Shown: positions 42,554-51,019 of the stretch, piece by piece
Layout: each line of letters opens with the position of its first letter
How positions within the stretch are numbered: the first letter of the stretch is position 1
NCBI GenBank assembly: GCA_012960755.1
Contig: DUAT01000119.1
Location: 1 to 64,000, forward strand
Origin: Gammaproteobacteria bacterium
Lineage (GTDB): Bacteria; Pseudomonadota; Gammaproteobacteria; Pseudomonadales; Azotimanducaceae_A
Length of the DNA stretch: 64,000 bases
Direction of reading: 5' to 3'
Notes under the pieces: model-generated
Database searches by the model: none
What the model was told of the DNA's origin: nothing
What the model saw: only the letters and a program-made list of their open reading frames with translations
Made by a program: the position numbers and the translations under genes

Positions 42554-43780
42554 ATGCGAATAATTGATGTAGATGCACATTTGCATGAGCCGCTGGACTG
42601 GGTTCAACAGACAGATAGCGAACTCGCAGACGAGTTGGGACCAGCGGCTCGGTTTATGGAGATAGCCAATTCGGTTTTTGGTATCTCTAATCCAAGGCTA
42701 TCGGCTCTGCCCGACTCGCAGCAGCCAACAGGTGGCTATGACACTATTCTGCCTGGGTTCACGCAACATCTCGAGATCACCGATACGCGTCAACCGGAAT
42801 ACCAGGCGGATTCGGGTGCCGATCCCTATTGCGCTGCCGAAGCGCGACTGACGTTCTGTGATGAACGTGGTATCGATATACAGTTTCTGAATCCTACTTT
42901 CCTGGTGGGTGCGTTTGTACAGGCAGGGCGGGCAAGGCGCTATGATCTGTTGCCAAAGATCCGGCAATGCTGGAATCGCTGGGCCGCCAACCAGGTCGCG
43001 GGTCATACCGACCGGCTTATTCCAGTCACCCAGATCGATATGTCAGACATCCCCTGGTCTATTGAGGAGATGACACGCATGCGGGGGCAGGGCAGTCGCG
43101 CGTTTGCCATACCCGAAACGCCCGTCGGTGGTCGACGTGGCGGGGGTCAGCCAGACATGGCCAGGTCTTTAACACATCCGGATTTTGATTCACTCTGGTC
43201 CGCAGCAGAAGATCTTGGCATGGCGGCATTCGCACATGTTGGTTTTGGCCGTGAATCCATCAACGTTGGATGGGCGAATAATGGCGCTGATGATCTGACG
43301 ACCTATAGCATGCTGAATATGATTGTGAATCCACAAATTGCGCCACAACTACTGCTTGCTGCGATGGTGTTCGACGGTGTTCTCGATCGTCACCCCGGGC
43401 TGACCGTGGTTGTGGAAGAAGTGGGTATCTCATGGTTACCTCACCTGCTTGGCATCCTGGACCATGGTGTAGGACATGCCGCTAATACCATCTTGAATGA
43501 TGGAGAATTTCGCCCGGACTTTGCGGGCACAGCCTACAAGCTGCCACTGGCGCCTTCGGAATATCTGCGACGTCAGGTTCGAGTCACGCCACTCGTGGTG
43601 TCTCAGCCGCTCACGCCGGTACTGGAACTGGCGCCAGACATGTTGTGTTTCTCAAGTGACTACCCACATGTGGAAGGCACGGCTGACGCTGTGGCCCTGT
43701 GCGAGAGACAAATGAGTGGTGTTTCCGAAGATGTCCGTGCTGCTTTTTACGGTGGTGTTGGAGAACTGATTGGTTTGTAG
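42554..43780 (+). CDS. amidohydrolase-family TIM-barrel protein (COG2159 type)
   Basis: 408-aa metal-dependent amidohydrolase-related protein. The N-terminal metal motif is DVDAHLHEP (Asp-x-His-x-His), and the late metal Asp lies in CFSSDYPHVEGT, with PHVE typical of the ACMSD/decarboxylase branch. Members hydrolyse C-N or C-C bonds or decarboxylate aromatic-type acids. ATG 42554 is preferred: GGAGGAA lies just upstream, and the GTG before it is adjacent to that site. The gene is co-directional with the CoA-transferase, so a lactone, amide or ring acid that enters as a CoA ester is a plausible substrate class. Confidence 0.88.
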   Translation: MRIIDVDAHLHEPLDWVQQTDSELADELGPAARFMEIANSVFGISNPRLSALPDSQQPTGGYDTILPGFTQHLEITDTRQPEYQADSGADPYCAAEARLTFCDERGIDIQFLNPTFLVGAFVQAGRARRYDLLPKIRQCWNRWAANQVAGHTDRLIPVTQIDMSDIPWSIEEMTRMRGQGSRAFAIPETPVGGRRGGGQPDMARSLTHPDFDSLWSAAEDLGMAAFAHVGFGRESINVGWANNGADDLTTYSMLNMIVNPQIAPQLLLAAMVFDGVLDRHPGLTVVVEEVGISWLPHLLGILDHGVGHAANTILNDGEFRPDFAGTAYKLPLAPSEYLRRQVRVTPLVVSQPLTPVLELAPDMLCFSSDYPHVEGTADAVALCERQMSGVSEDVRAAFYGGVGELIGL

Positions 43781-44536
43781 TCACTCGTCGCGACCTTCGT
43801 TAGAAATTAAATGCCCATCTGCCTGTGCCAGCGGGATCTATCTATCAACCAGGTGGCTCAAACTGGTTAAATAGAATCGAATTGGCCTGGATGTTGATTG
43901 AGTATCTTATTCGGAGCAGGTTGCCGAGGTGATCATGTCGACCGGCCTGATACCACGTAACCCCAACTACCTTTATCCGTGTGGGTAGTAAGTCGAATGG
44001 TTTCTATCGCGTTGCCGCCGATCCTGATCTGTTTCACAGCTATCGTGCCGCAAGCGGAGCAGTCAAACTGTACGCGTCACCGCGTCAGGCGAATCATAAG
44101 CGGGAGCCGGTTGGTAACAATGTCGGGGGTCAGAGTAACTGTCCTTCGAACCCTTCGAACCCTTCGAAAGTTACCGCAAAATTTCCCCGATTCTCAACTA
44201 TCTTCAGCATGTGATGGTTAATCAATCATTGGCAACGTGATAGAAATGCGGGAATCATTGGTCAAAGTCCTTGTTCCAGCTACCGTCAAGAAGGGAATTT
44301 AGGCCGTTAATCCACGGCCTCGCTCTTACATAAACCCTTTATTTGTAAGAGAAAACTTACACTTGGCTGAAAACATACGACCGCGTGATTGAGGCACATA
44401 ATACCGTCGCCTGCCTTACACCGCTTATCCGAACCCCCGCTGTGGTCATGTTTGTTCCAAGTATATCCAAGACGTTACGAACAGACCGTCAGCTAAACGA
44501 TATGGAAGCGTTTCTGGCAGAGGACTTTTTTGGAGT
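43781..44536. other. 756-bp region without a recognisable intact gene
   Basis: Short open frames exist, such as 43981-44214 (77 codons, beginning GSKSNGFYRVAADPDLFHSY), but they match no family I recognise and have no convincing start. The region contains a REP-like GGGTCAGAGTAAC sequence (44128-44140), three tandem copies of CCTTCGAAC (44143-44169, the last copy ending in A) and a hairpin-like CTTACA...TGTAAG (44315-44337). It looks like decayed DNA and the promoter region of the cadherin-repeat gene. Confidence 0.6.
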
Positions 44537-44542
44537 ATGAAA

Positions 44543-46369
44543 ATGGCCAACCCTTGTAACTCAGGCAGAGTGAAGGCGCTCTCTATTTTGATATGTTTCA
44601 TATCATCTTTTTGGGCTTCATCCAGTGCTGCAGCAGTCAGCGAGAACGAATTTAACATCAGTGAAATAATCGATACAGATACAGCCACGAACGAAGTGTC
44701 GGAGGATGCATCTTTGGGTGATCTGGTTGCTCTCACCGCATACGCCGAGGATAAAGATTTTAACGCATCGGTTAGCTACTATCTCGCGGACAGTGTCGAG
44801 GGGGCGTTCTCCATTCATGCAAATACGGGCCAGGTGCGCGTCGCCGCCACTCTACTTGAGGGAGATTATGTCATCACAGTCGGGGCAAACAGCTCCGATG
44901 CTAGCCCGGACGTTTCGCAGGAATTTACCATAACCGTTAAGCCTGTACCGTTTGTCATTGATTTTCATCCGGACAATAACGAGGTTGAAGTAAACGATGG
45001 TATCGGAGCCACTGTTGGAATTACTGCCGTCGGCTGGGGGTTTGATGACCTGGCGACTGTTTTTTACGAATTATCTGATAATGCAGGTGGAAAGTTCAGC
45101 ATCCACAACCTGTCAGGTGTGGTATCCGTGGATGGGCCTATCGTGGTCGGGGAAGAAAACATCACGGTTAAGGCGACCAGTAGTCTGGGCGGCGAAGGCC
45201 AACGGACATTCACCATCTATGTTTTTGACAATGCTAATCTCTGGATAACCAGCAGCGACAGACCATATACAAACGAAAATGACTTTGCTTCGGTTACGAT
45301 CACGGCTGACGATCCACTCGGCGGGGGTGATTTGAGCTACACCATTATCGGTGGTGAGGATGCTGCGAAGTTTAAAATACTCCTCATCTCCGGTGCGCTG
45401 TCGTTTGTTGACAAGCCCGATTATGAAAATCCCGTCGACCAACAACAAGATAATAAATACCAGGTTACGGTAGAAGTCGACAATGGCCCTCAGATTGCTC
45501 AACAGATGATCACGGTTGAAGTGCTCAACGTCATTGAAATAGCTGCGATCCTCGATACTGATCCGGATGCCAATATCGTTGCTGAAGACGTCGCGATTGG
45601 TAGCCCTGTACAACTCACCGGCTTTTCAAAGGATATTGATCCGGGTCAGACGGTTTCTTACGATTTGACTAAAAATGACAAGGGCAACTTCAAAATTGAT
45701 TCGTCGACCGGTGTCGTCACCGTCGCCAACCCGCTCGACTTTGAAAAAGGCGGCGCGATCCGGCTTATTGATATCAGGGCAACCAGCACCGGTGGTGAAA
45801 ATACTGTCGAGCGATTCCAGATAACCGTCACGGATGTCAATGAGTTTGAAATCACCAGCAACAACAAGCCTAAGATAGATGAGAACACAACGGATGTTAT
45901 CGATGTGGAAATCAGCGACCCTGCTGGTATCAAATTCTCGATTACCGGCGGTAACGACGCATCCTTCTTCCAGATTAACACCAATAGCGGTGTGCTCGTA
46001 TTCACAACGGCTCCGAACTTTGAGACTCCACAGGACGATAACAACAACAATAGCTATGAAGTTGTTGTCAAAGCAGTAGACTATTTTACGATCGTAAACT
46101 CGATAGATAACAATGTGTCGCAGAGAGCTGCGAACGGCAGGATTCAAGAAATCGACGGGATTGAGCGCACCATTGTAGTTGGCGGTATAAAGTATTTTTA
46201 CGGTCCTGCAACTATTGCAGATCCTCTGCGTGTCAGGATGCTGGGTGTGGACTTTGGTGCGCTTGAATTGCTGAGGGTCGGTATGTTTGTTGAAGTTCAC
46301 TATCTGCCGGGTGGGACCTACCGTATTGCGAAGGCGATGATCCAGATCGAAGCCCAGGAGCAGTTTTAA
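44543..46369 (+). CDS. exported cadherin-repeat protein
   Basis: 608-aa secreted protein. ATG 44543 has GGAG seven bases upstream; an ATG at 44537 is too close. A signal peptide (about 1-30, ending SSAAA) is followed by about five cadherin-like beta-sandwich repeats. Diagnostic pieces recur: DTDTATNEVSEDASLGDLVALTA and a later DTDPDANIVAEDVAIG, GAFSIHANTGQVRVA, KFKILLISGALSFVDKPDYENP and FFQINTNSGVLVFTTAPNFETPQDD. Asp-rich Ca2+-binding ends are present. The last 80 residues (from ANGRIQEIDGIERTIVVGG to the end) form a different small domain of DUF5666-like OB pattern. A surface adhesin or matrix role is inferred; no secretion genes are adjacent. Confidence 0.8.
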   Translation: MANPCNSGRVKALSILICFISSFWASSSAAAVSENEFNISEIIDTDTATNEVSEDASLGDLVALTAYAEDKDFNASVSYYLADSVEGAFSIHANTGQVRVAATLLEGDYVITVGANSSDASPDVSQEFTITVKPVPFVIDFHPDNNEVEVNDGIGATVGITAVGWGFDDLATVFYELSDNAGGKFSIHNLSGVVSVDGPIVVGEENITVKATSSLGGEGQRTFTIYVFDNANLWITSSDRPYTNENDFASVTITADDPLGGGDLSYTIIGGEDAAKFKILLISGALSFVDKPDYENPVDQQQDNKYQVTVEVDNGPQIAQQMITVEVLNVIEIAAILDTDPDANIVAEDVAIGSPVQLTGFSKDIDPGQTVSYDLTKNDKGNFKIDSSTGVVTVANPLDFEKGGAIRLIDIRATSTGGENTVERFQITVTDVNEFEITSNNKPKIDENTTDVIDVEISDPAGIKFSITGGNDASFFQINTNSGVLVFTTAPNFETPQDDNNNNSYEVVVKAVDYFTIVNSIDNNVSQRAANGRIQEIDGIERTIVVGGIKYFYGPATIADPLRVRMLGVDFGALELLRVGMFVEVHYLPGGTYRIAKAMIQIEAQEQF

Positions 46370-46382
46370 GAAGGTCTACCGA

Positions 46383-46423
46383 CAACCCCTCAAGACGGAT
46401 CCCGGTGACCTCCTTGGGGGTTG
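46383..46423 (+). terminator. probable hairpin terminator after the cadherin gene
   Basis: CAACCCC plus CAAG (46383-46394, one bulged T) pairs with CTTG plus GGGGTTG (46413-46423), enclosing an 18-base loop. It begins 13 bp after the stop codon. No T-run follows, so it may terminate weakly or simply protect the mRNA. Confidence 0.5.
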
Positions 46424-46569
46424 CTGTGGACACCGTATCTGCAGCGCTGCTTCGGTGATCCAGCGTTTGGTGACGTACTGGACAACGGGAGTCAGATGTT
46501 GGTTTTTTTCTGACTGTGACAAGCCTGACTCCTGAATAAGTTACTCCTGTCTAAGTAGCTCCTGAATAG

Positions 46570-47451
46570 TTAATGCACAATCCGGCCGTCAGGTACATGG
46601 ACATGCGCCATACCTTCGCCAAAGGGTTCATCTCTTTTTCGCAGAGTTTCCTTCAGACCGTGCTCCTTGAATGACCGACCGTACTCACGAACTGCCGGTG
46701 CATGGTGCGCACGCGCGTCGTTTTCTGCAGCGAGTCTTTGTAAAACCTGTGCACCCATCAGTTCAAGACCCAGATTGGTAATGCGCTTGTTTGCCGCGAG
46801 CAGATCCGGATCGATGACGCTGAGTCGATCGGCAAGTCCTTCGACCTCATCTTCCAACAAATCTGCAGGAACAGATTTCATAACAAGTCCAATCGCCGCT
46901 GCGTCCTTGCCTGATATCGAATCACCAGTTAACTGTAATCGCTTGGCCCACTGTGGGCCGCAGTGATACATCCATAAGTTGTTAGGCAAAGCACCCATCG
47001 ATCTGGCAGCCGGGAAACCTATTTTCGCGTCGTCTGCAGCAACCAGCATATCGCAGCCCATCACCAGGTCAGTACCACCTGCCAGGCAGTAACCATGAAT
47101 CTGGGCAATGGTAGGCTTATGCACTTCCCAGATAGACCGGATACAACGATTATTTCGTTCCATTAACCAGACGTCATCATCATGACTGCGCCCGGTACGT
47201 CGGGTGGACTCTTTGCCTCTGCCTCGCGCTGGCAGTCCCGTCAGGTCGTAACCCGTGCAGAAGGCGCGACCCTCGCCGCTTAAAATAATACAGTGCACCT
47301 CACGATTGTCGTCAGCTTCCCAAAGTGCGTGTTGCAATTCTTGCAACAGATCATAGGTAATCGCGTTCAGTTTCTCTGGACGTGCCAGCGTAATTCGGGC
47401 GCGGCCGTCCTCCACTTCGTAGCGTATGTTCTCGTAATCTGCCTGATCCAC
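46570..47451 (-). CDS. enoyl-CoA hydratase/isomerase family protein
   Basis: 293-aa crotonase-fold enzyme. Seen: the N-terminal beta strand RITLARPEKLNAITY, the first oxyanion region AFCTGYDLTGL and the CLAGGTDLVMGCDMLVAADDAKIGFP helix; the position usually held by the catalytic Glu contains PAARSMGAL. It begins with GTG 47451, with AGGAG nine bases before. The roughly 30-residue insert after residue 75 (ARGRGKESTRRTGRSHDDDVW) is charged and unusual. It is the last gene of a leftward pair with the GntR regulator (62-bp gap). It would hydrate an unsaturated acyl-CoA. Confidence 0.9.
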   Translation of the reverse strand: MDQADYENIRYEVEDGRARITLARPEKLNAITYDLLQELQHALWEADDNREVHCIILSGEGRAFCTGYDLTGLPARGRGKESTRRTGRSHDDDVWLMERNNRCIRSIWEVHKPTIAQIHGYCLAGGTDLVMGCDMLVAADDAKIGFPAARSMGALPNNLWMYHCGPQWAKRLQLTGDSISGKDAAAIGLVMKSVPADLLEDEVEGLADRLSVIDPDLLAANKRITNLGLELMGAQVLQRLAAENDARAHHAPAVREYGRSFKEHGLKETLRKRDEPFGEGMAHVHVPDGRIVH

Positions 47452-47513
47452 TTTAGTTCTCCTTTTTATTAAACTGGTGATGCAACAATTATCGTCATTC
47501 GTAGAATTAAACG

Positions 47514-48290
47514 TTATGGCTGTACGACTTGAAGTTCCGGAAGTACGAGATTTTCCCGAGGCAGGTCAGCTAGCCACGAAACGGGATTATCCAGTAATTC
47601 AGGTGCCGTCTTTTTCCAGTAACGAAGGGCGGCGGCCAGCATTTCTTCTGTCACTTTGCGTGCAGCTTCAGCATCTCCGGCTTCAATGGCTAAAAGTACT
47701 TTCTCAGCCTTTTCAACGCTGGCCTTTCTTTGCTTTAAATTATATTGAATACCCGCACCCTCAGACATTCGATGTAATGCTTTAACGAGAAAACCCAACA
47801 CCATATTGCCCGACGCATCAGCGACAAGATTGTGAAACTGCCGTGTTTCTTGTGCCAGTAAATCTGAATCTTTGGTCGCGGAGCGCATGCGAACGGTGCT
47901 CTGATGAATCGCCTGGATGTGTTGATGGGTTGCGTTTTGTGCAGCCTCGCCAGCCAGCACCGGGTAGATAGACATGCGGGCATCAACCACTGATTGGAAG
48001 GTTGCATTGGCGAACTGAAGTTGAAGTGAAATGGCGCTGGCAAGGTGACCGGTATCTGGGACACTCACGACCGGTCCGCCACCAGGACCGGCTTTAATTC
48101 GAAGTGCGCCTTGTAACTCAAGAAAACGAAGCGCCTCACGAACTGTGGCGCGAGCCACGCCCAATTTTTCAACCATCACGTGCTCCGGATCGAGGGGTGA
48201 ACCAGGCCTTAGTTCACGAGCTTGAATATCCTGGACAATGTTTCGCGCTATCCGTACTGCGGCTCGTTCAGTCGTGAGATTTTTCGCCAT
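47514..48290 (-). CDS. GntR-family regulator, FadR/FCD subfamily
   Basis: 258-aa transcription factor. The winged-helix DNA-binding domain spans residues 8-78 (EHVMVEKLGVARATVREALRFLELQGALRIKAGPGGGPVV). The C-terminal all-helical FCD ligand domain runs from about 95 to 230, with the metal-binding pattern around RQFHNLVADASGN and later His residues. FCD regulators respond to organic acids or acyl-CoAs. A TGGT-TAT-ACCA operator-like palindrome lies 60 bp upstream, and a related motif recurs at two other promoters in this cluster, so it probably controls itself and the neighbouring amidohydrolase/P450/hydratase genes. Confidence 0.9.
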   Translation of the reverse strand: MAKNLTTERAAVRIARNIVQDIQARELRPGSPLDPEHVMVEKLGVARATVREALRFLELQGALRIKAGPGGGPVVSVPDTGHLASAISLQLQFANATFQSVVDARMSIYPVLAGEAAQNATHQHIQAIHQSTVRMRSATKDSDLLAQETRQFHNLVADASGNMVLGFLVKALHRMSEGAGIQYNLKQRKASVEKAEKVLLAIEAGDAEAARKVTEEMLAAALRYWKKTAPELLDNPVSWLADLPRENLVLPELQVVQP

Positions 48291-48325
48291 TAATCGATTC
48301 CGGACTATTTTTTGAAAGCTGTATT

Positions 48326-48372
48326 GCTGATTACTATAAAACTGTGATACTGGTTATACCAGAGTAATCAGC
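48326..48372. promoter_or_regulatory. candidate FadR/GntR operator within an inverted repeat
   Basis: The palindrome CTGGTTATACCAG (48350-48362) fits the TGGTnnnACCA form typical of FadR-subfamily operators. It overlaps a GTGATACTGGTTA sequence shared with 49614-49633 and 53141-53160. GCTGATTACT (48326-48335) and AGTAATCAGC (48363-48372) form a perfect 10-bp inverted repeat that encloses it. The site is upstream of the GntR gene and downstream of the amidohydrolase gene on the same strand. Confidence 0.65.
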
Positions 48373-48388
48373 AGGAGATTGGCATTTA

Positions 48389-49588
48389 CTAAAGCGCCTG
48401 GCGTTGATTCAAAGCTGCCGCGTTGTCATGCAATATGAGTTGTTGCTGAGCTAAAGTGACGCCGTCAAGGTCTCCAAATACTTCCTGGGGGTGTTCCATG
48501 CCTTCCATATGGGGCCAATCTGATCCGAAGAGTACGCGATCCGCCCCCATATGTTTCGCCACATCTGAAATCTTGTCTTCCCAGAAAGGGTTAATCCATA
48601 CATGTTGCCGGAAGAGTTCAGCCGGATCCTGATCATAGTACTTTGGCATCCTGGCTTTTGATTGTTCCAGCTTAATAAAAAGATCTCCCAAAAAGCCCGA
48701 GCCATTTTCGACAGAGGCGATTCGAAGGTTAGGAAAACGCTCAAAAAGCTTGTCGTAAGCCAGGGTTAAGAGAAAATCATAGATAGCTCGTTCCGAAATA
48801 AGACCCGCGACCGAAGGTTTACGCCCGCCGCCGAGCGTTGCCAGTGCCGCGTTGCCCCCATAGCCATTTGATGTGTAGCCATTGGCACCAACGTGCGCAA
48901 CGACGGTGATACCGGCTTCGTTAACCCTCGCCCAAAAAGGATCAAATCGCTCATGTGAAGGCGCAAAGTAACCGTCACGGGTGCACACGGCCGAGGGGCG
49001 CATGACAAGCACTCGCGCATCCCGCTCCAATGCCCACTCCAGTTCGCTGCAGGCCCAGTCGACATCGGCCAGGGTGATGTATGGCGCTGCAAAGAGTTGC
49101 TCCTGATAAGAGAGACCCCAGTCGTCATCGAGCCAGCGATTGAAACCCTCGAACAAAGTGCACATCGCATCGATATCGTGAATCATGGGTTGTTCGTAAA
49201 GAATGCCAGCCGTTGGAAATAGCCATGCAGCCTCAAGTCCCTGTTCTTTTATCCTAGCGATTCGTGCGTCGCGGTCCATGTATTCCGGTGGCATCGGCCC
49301 TAGCGCCGAGTGTGTCAGCTCAATGAATGTCATACCGCGCGGGTTGCCATGGTAGTACTCACGAAGCACGCCGGGTTTCGAAACGGGGTTGAAGGTCGGG
49401 TTACCAACAGACTTATTTAATTTCCCGGCAATCAGGTGAAATTTCTTGCCATCTTTCATTTCCACCCATTCCACACAGCGCTTCTGCATTCGCTTCGGGA
49501 CATAGCGGGTAAAGGCATCCTCCGCTTCATAGTAGTGGTTATCCGCGTCAAACAACAACCCATCGTACTTTTCAATATTGGCGTCCAT
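48389..49588 (-). CDS. amidohydrolase-family TIM-barrel protein (DADNHYYE type, copy A)
   Basis: 399-aa metal-dependent hydrolase-like protein from ATG 49588 (AAAGGATCGAT upstream). The N-terminal metal segment is FDADNHYYEAEDAF, with one His in place of the usual HxH; the late site is LFGSDWPHMEG. Internal landmarks are MPPEYMDRDARIARIKEQGL, AAWLFPT and VVAHVGANGY, with the metal His. It is clearly paralogous to 51020-52201, which shares nearly every landmark. A P450 lies between the two in opposite orientation to this one. It belongs to the ACMSD-like branch; hydrolytic or decarboxylating activity on an acyl or ring acid is likely. Confidence 0.87.
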   Translation of the reverse strand: MDANIEKYDGLLFDADNHYYEAEDAFTRYVPKRMQKRCVEWVEMKDGKKFHLIAGKLNKSVGNPTFNPVSKPGVLREYYHGNPRGMTFIELTHSALGPMPPEYMDRDARIARIKEQGLEAAWLFPTAGILYEQPMIHDIDAMCTLFEGFNRWLDDDWGLSYQEQLFAAPYITLADVDWACSELEWALERDARVLVMRPSAVCTRDGYFAPSHERFDPFWARVNEAGITVVAHVGANGYTSNGYGGNAALATLGGGRKPSVAGLISERAIYDFLLTLAYDKLFERFPNLRIASVENGSGFLGDLFIKLEQSKARMPKYYDQDPAELFRQHVWINPFWEDKISDVAKHMGADRVLFGSDWPHMEGMEHPQEVFGDLDGVTLAQQQLILHDNAAALNQRQAL

Positions 49589-49613
49589 ATCGATCCTTTG
49601 CATTTTACCTTTG

Positions 49614-49633
49614 TTAATTAGTATCATAGTTAA
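49614..49633. promoter_or_regulatory. candidate operator between amidohydrolase A and CYP153
   Basis: TTAATTAGTATCATAGTTAA lies in the divergent region between the amidohydrolase (start 49588) and P450 (start 49685). Its minus strand, AACTATGATACTAATTA, matches sites at 48342-48356 and 53141-53160. Partial dyad symmetry (TTAA ends) fits a regulator site, most simply for the GntR protein encoded nearby. Confidence 0.55.
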
Positions 49634-49684
49634 AACGGAGACTCAACTTATATGCACCGGTGTATTACACACGAGGACTAACTG

Positions 49685-50953
49685 ATGAGCATTACCAAAC
49701 AAGCAGAAGAACAAGAGGTGGTAGGCAACACACCACTGGAAGAAATTGATGTCAGCAGGCCCGAACTCTTTCACAACGATACGTGGCGGCCCTGGTTTGC
49801 CCGACTGCGGAAGGAAGCACCGGTCCACTATCTGGCTGACAGCGTCAACGGTCCCTTTTGGTCGGTTACCAGCCACGACCTGATTAAAGAGGTCGATACC
49901 AATCATCAGGTATTTTCTTCCGAGGCTGGAGGGATATCCATTGTTGAGGCCGAGGAGATCGAATCTCAAGAATTGCAGGGTGAAAGTTTCATCCAACTCG
50001 ACCAACCCAAACATGGTCCTCAAAGAAACGCGGTGATGCCCTCCGTTGCACCGCCAAACCTGGCTGAGTTGGAACCGCTTATCCGCGAGCGCGTCATCGA
50101 CATCCTTGAGAGCCTGCCTGTTGGTAAAACATTCAATTGGGTTCAGGATGTTTCGATTGAGTTGACCGGTCGAATGCTGGCAACTTTGTTAGGCTTTCCT
50201 TACGAAGAGCGACACAAGTTGATTCATTGGTCGGATATCACAACGAATGTACCACAGGTAACCGGGGACGATAGCATTGATATGAAAGGGCGCTATGAGG
50301 AGCTGATGCAAGCGGCCGCTAAGTTCTACGAGATCTGGCAGGAACGAGCAACAGCACCACCGAGTTTCGATCTCATTTCAATGCTTGCGCACGGCAAAGA
50401 TACCAGCAAAATGAACGAGAACCCTGGTCTTTTCCTCGGTACATTGCTGCTATTGATTGTCGGTGGTAATGACACGACCCGAAATAGCATCAGTGGAGGC
50501 GTCATTGCCCTGAATGAGCACCCGGATGAATATCAAAAACTGCGCGACAATCCAACCCTTATCCCCAATATGGTGTCGGAAATGGTTCGCTGGCAGACGC
50601 CGGTTATACACATGCGTAGAACCGCGCTCGAAGACTATGAATTGGGTGGCAAGCTCATAAAGAAAGGCGAAAAGGTCATCATGTGGTACCTGTCCGGCAA
50701 CCGCGATGAGCGCGTTTTCGAGAATGCTGATCGATTCATTATCGACCGGCCAAATGCCCGCCAGCATGTGGCTTTTGGATTTGGCATTCACCGCTGTATG
50801 GGCAACCGGTTAGCCGAGATGCAACTGCGAGTTCTCTGGGAAGAAATTTCCGCCCGATTCAGCAAAGTGGAACTGGTGGGCAACGTGGTGCGTTTACCTA
50901 ACAATTTCATTCGGGGTATTAAAGATGTACCGGTGCGCCTGCATGCGAAATAA
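49685..50953 (+). CDS. cytochrome P450, CYP153 family (second copy)
   Basis: 422-aa P450 closely related to the one at 10045. Seen: GGNDTT at 260-265 in the I-helix, ExxR as Glu299-Arg302 (EMVR), heme loop AFGFGIHRCMGNRLAEMQLR with Cys371, and the CYP153-typical IMWYLSGNRDERVFENADRFIIDRP. It would hydroxylate the terminal carbon of an alkane, alkyl chain or related terpenoid. No ferredoxin or reductase is adjacent. It is followed by amidohydrolase B (66-bp gap) on the same strand, with a GATCGAATCGGC-type hairpin between. The N-terminus is about 20 residues shorter than the first copy. Confidence 0.92.
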   Translation: MSITKQAEEQEVVGNTPLEEIDVSRPELFHNDTWRPWFARLRKEAPVHYLADSVNGPFWSVTSHDLIKEVDTNHQVFSSEAGGISIVEAEEIESQELQGESFIQLDQPKHGPQRNAVMPSVAPPNLAELEPLIRERVIDILESLPVGKTFNWVQDVSIELTGRMLATLLGFPYEERHKLIHWSDITTNVPQVTGDDSIDMKGRYEELMQAAAKFYEIWQERATAPPSFDLISMLAHGKDTSKMNENPGLFLGTLLLLIVGGNDTTRNSISGGVIALNEHPDEYQKLRDNPTLIPNMVSEMVRWQTPVIHMRRTALEDYELGGKLIKKGEKVIMWYLSGNRDERVFENADRFIIDRPNARQHVAFGFGIHRCMGNRLAEMQLRVLWEEISARFSKVELVGNVVRLPNNFIRGIKDVPVRLHAK

Positions 50954-51019
50954 TTTAGATGCCGATCGAATCGGCATACCGACCTTAGTCAGAGGTTCCC
51001 TAGCTTAAAGGAGCTCAAA

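Noticed and set aside
43981..44214. 77-codon frame as a real gene
   Set aside because: No start with a ribosome site, no recognised family, and it runs into REP-like and 9-bp tandem repeats.
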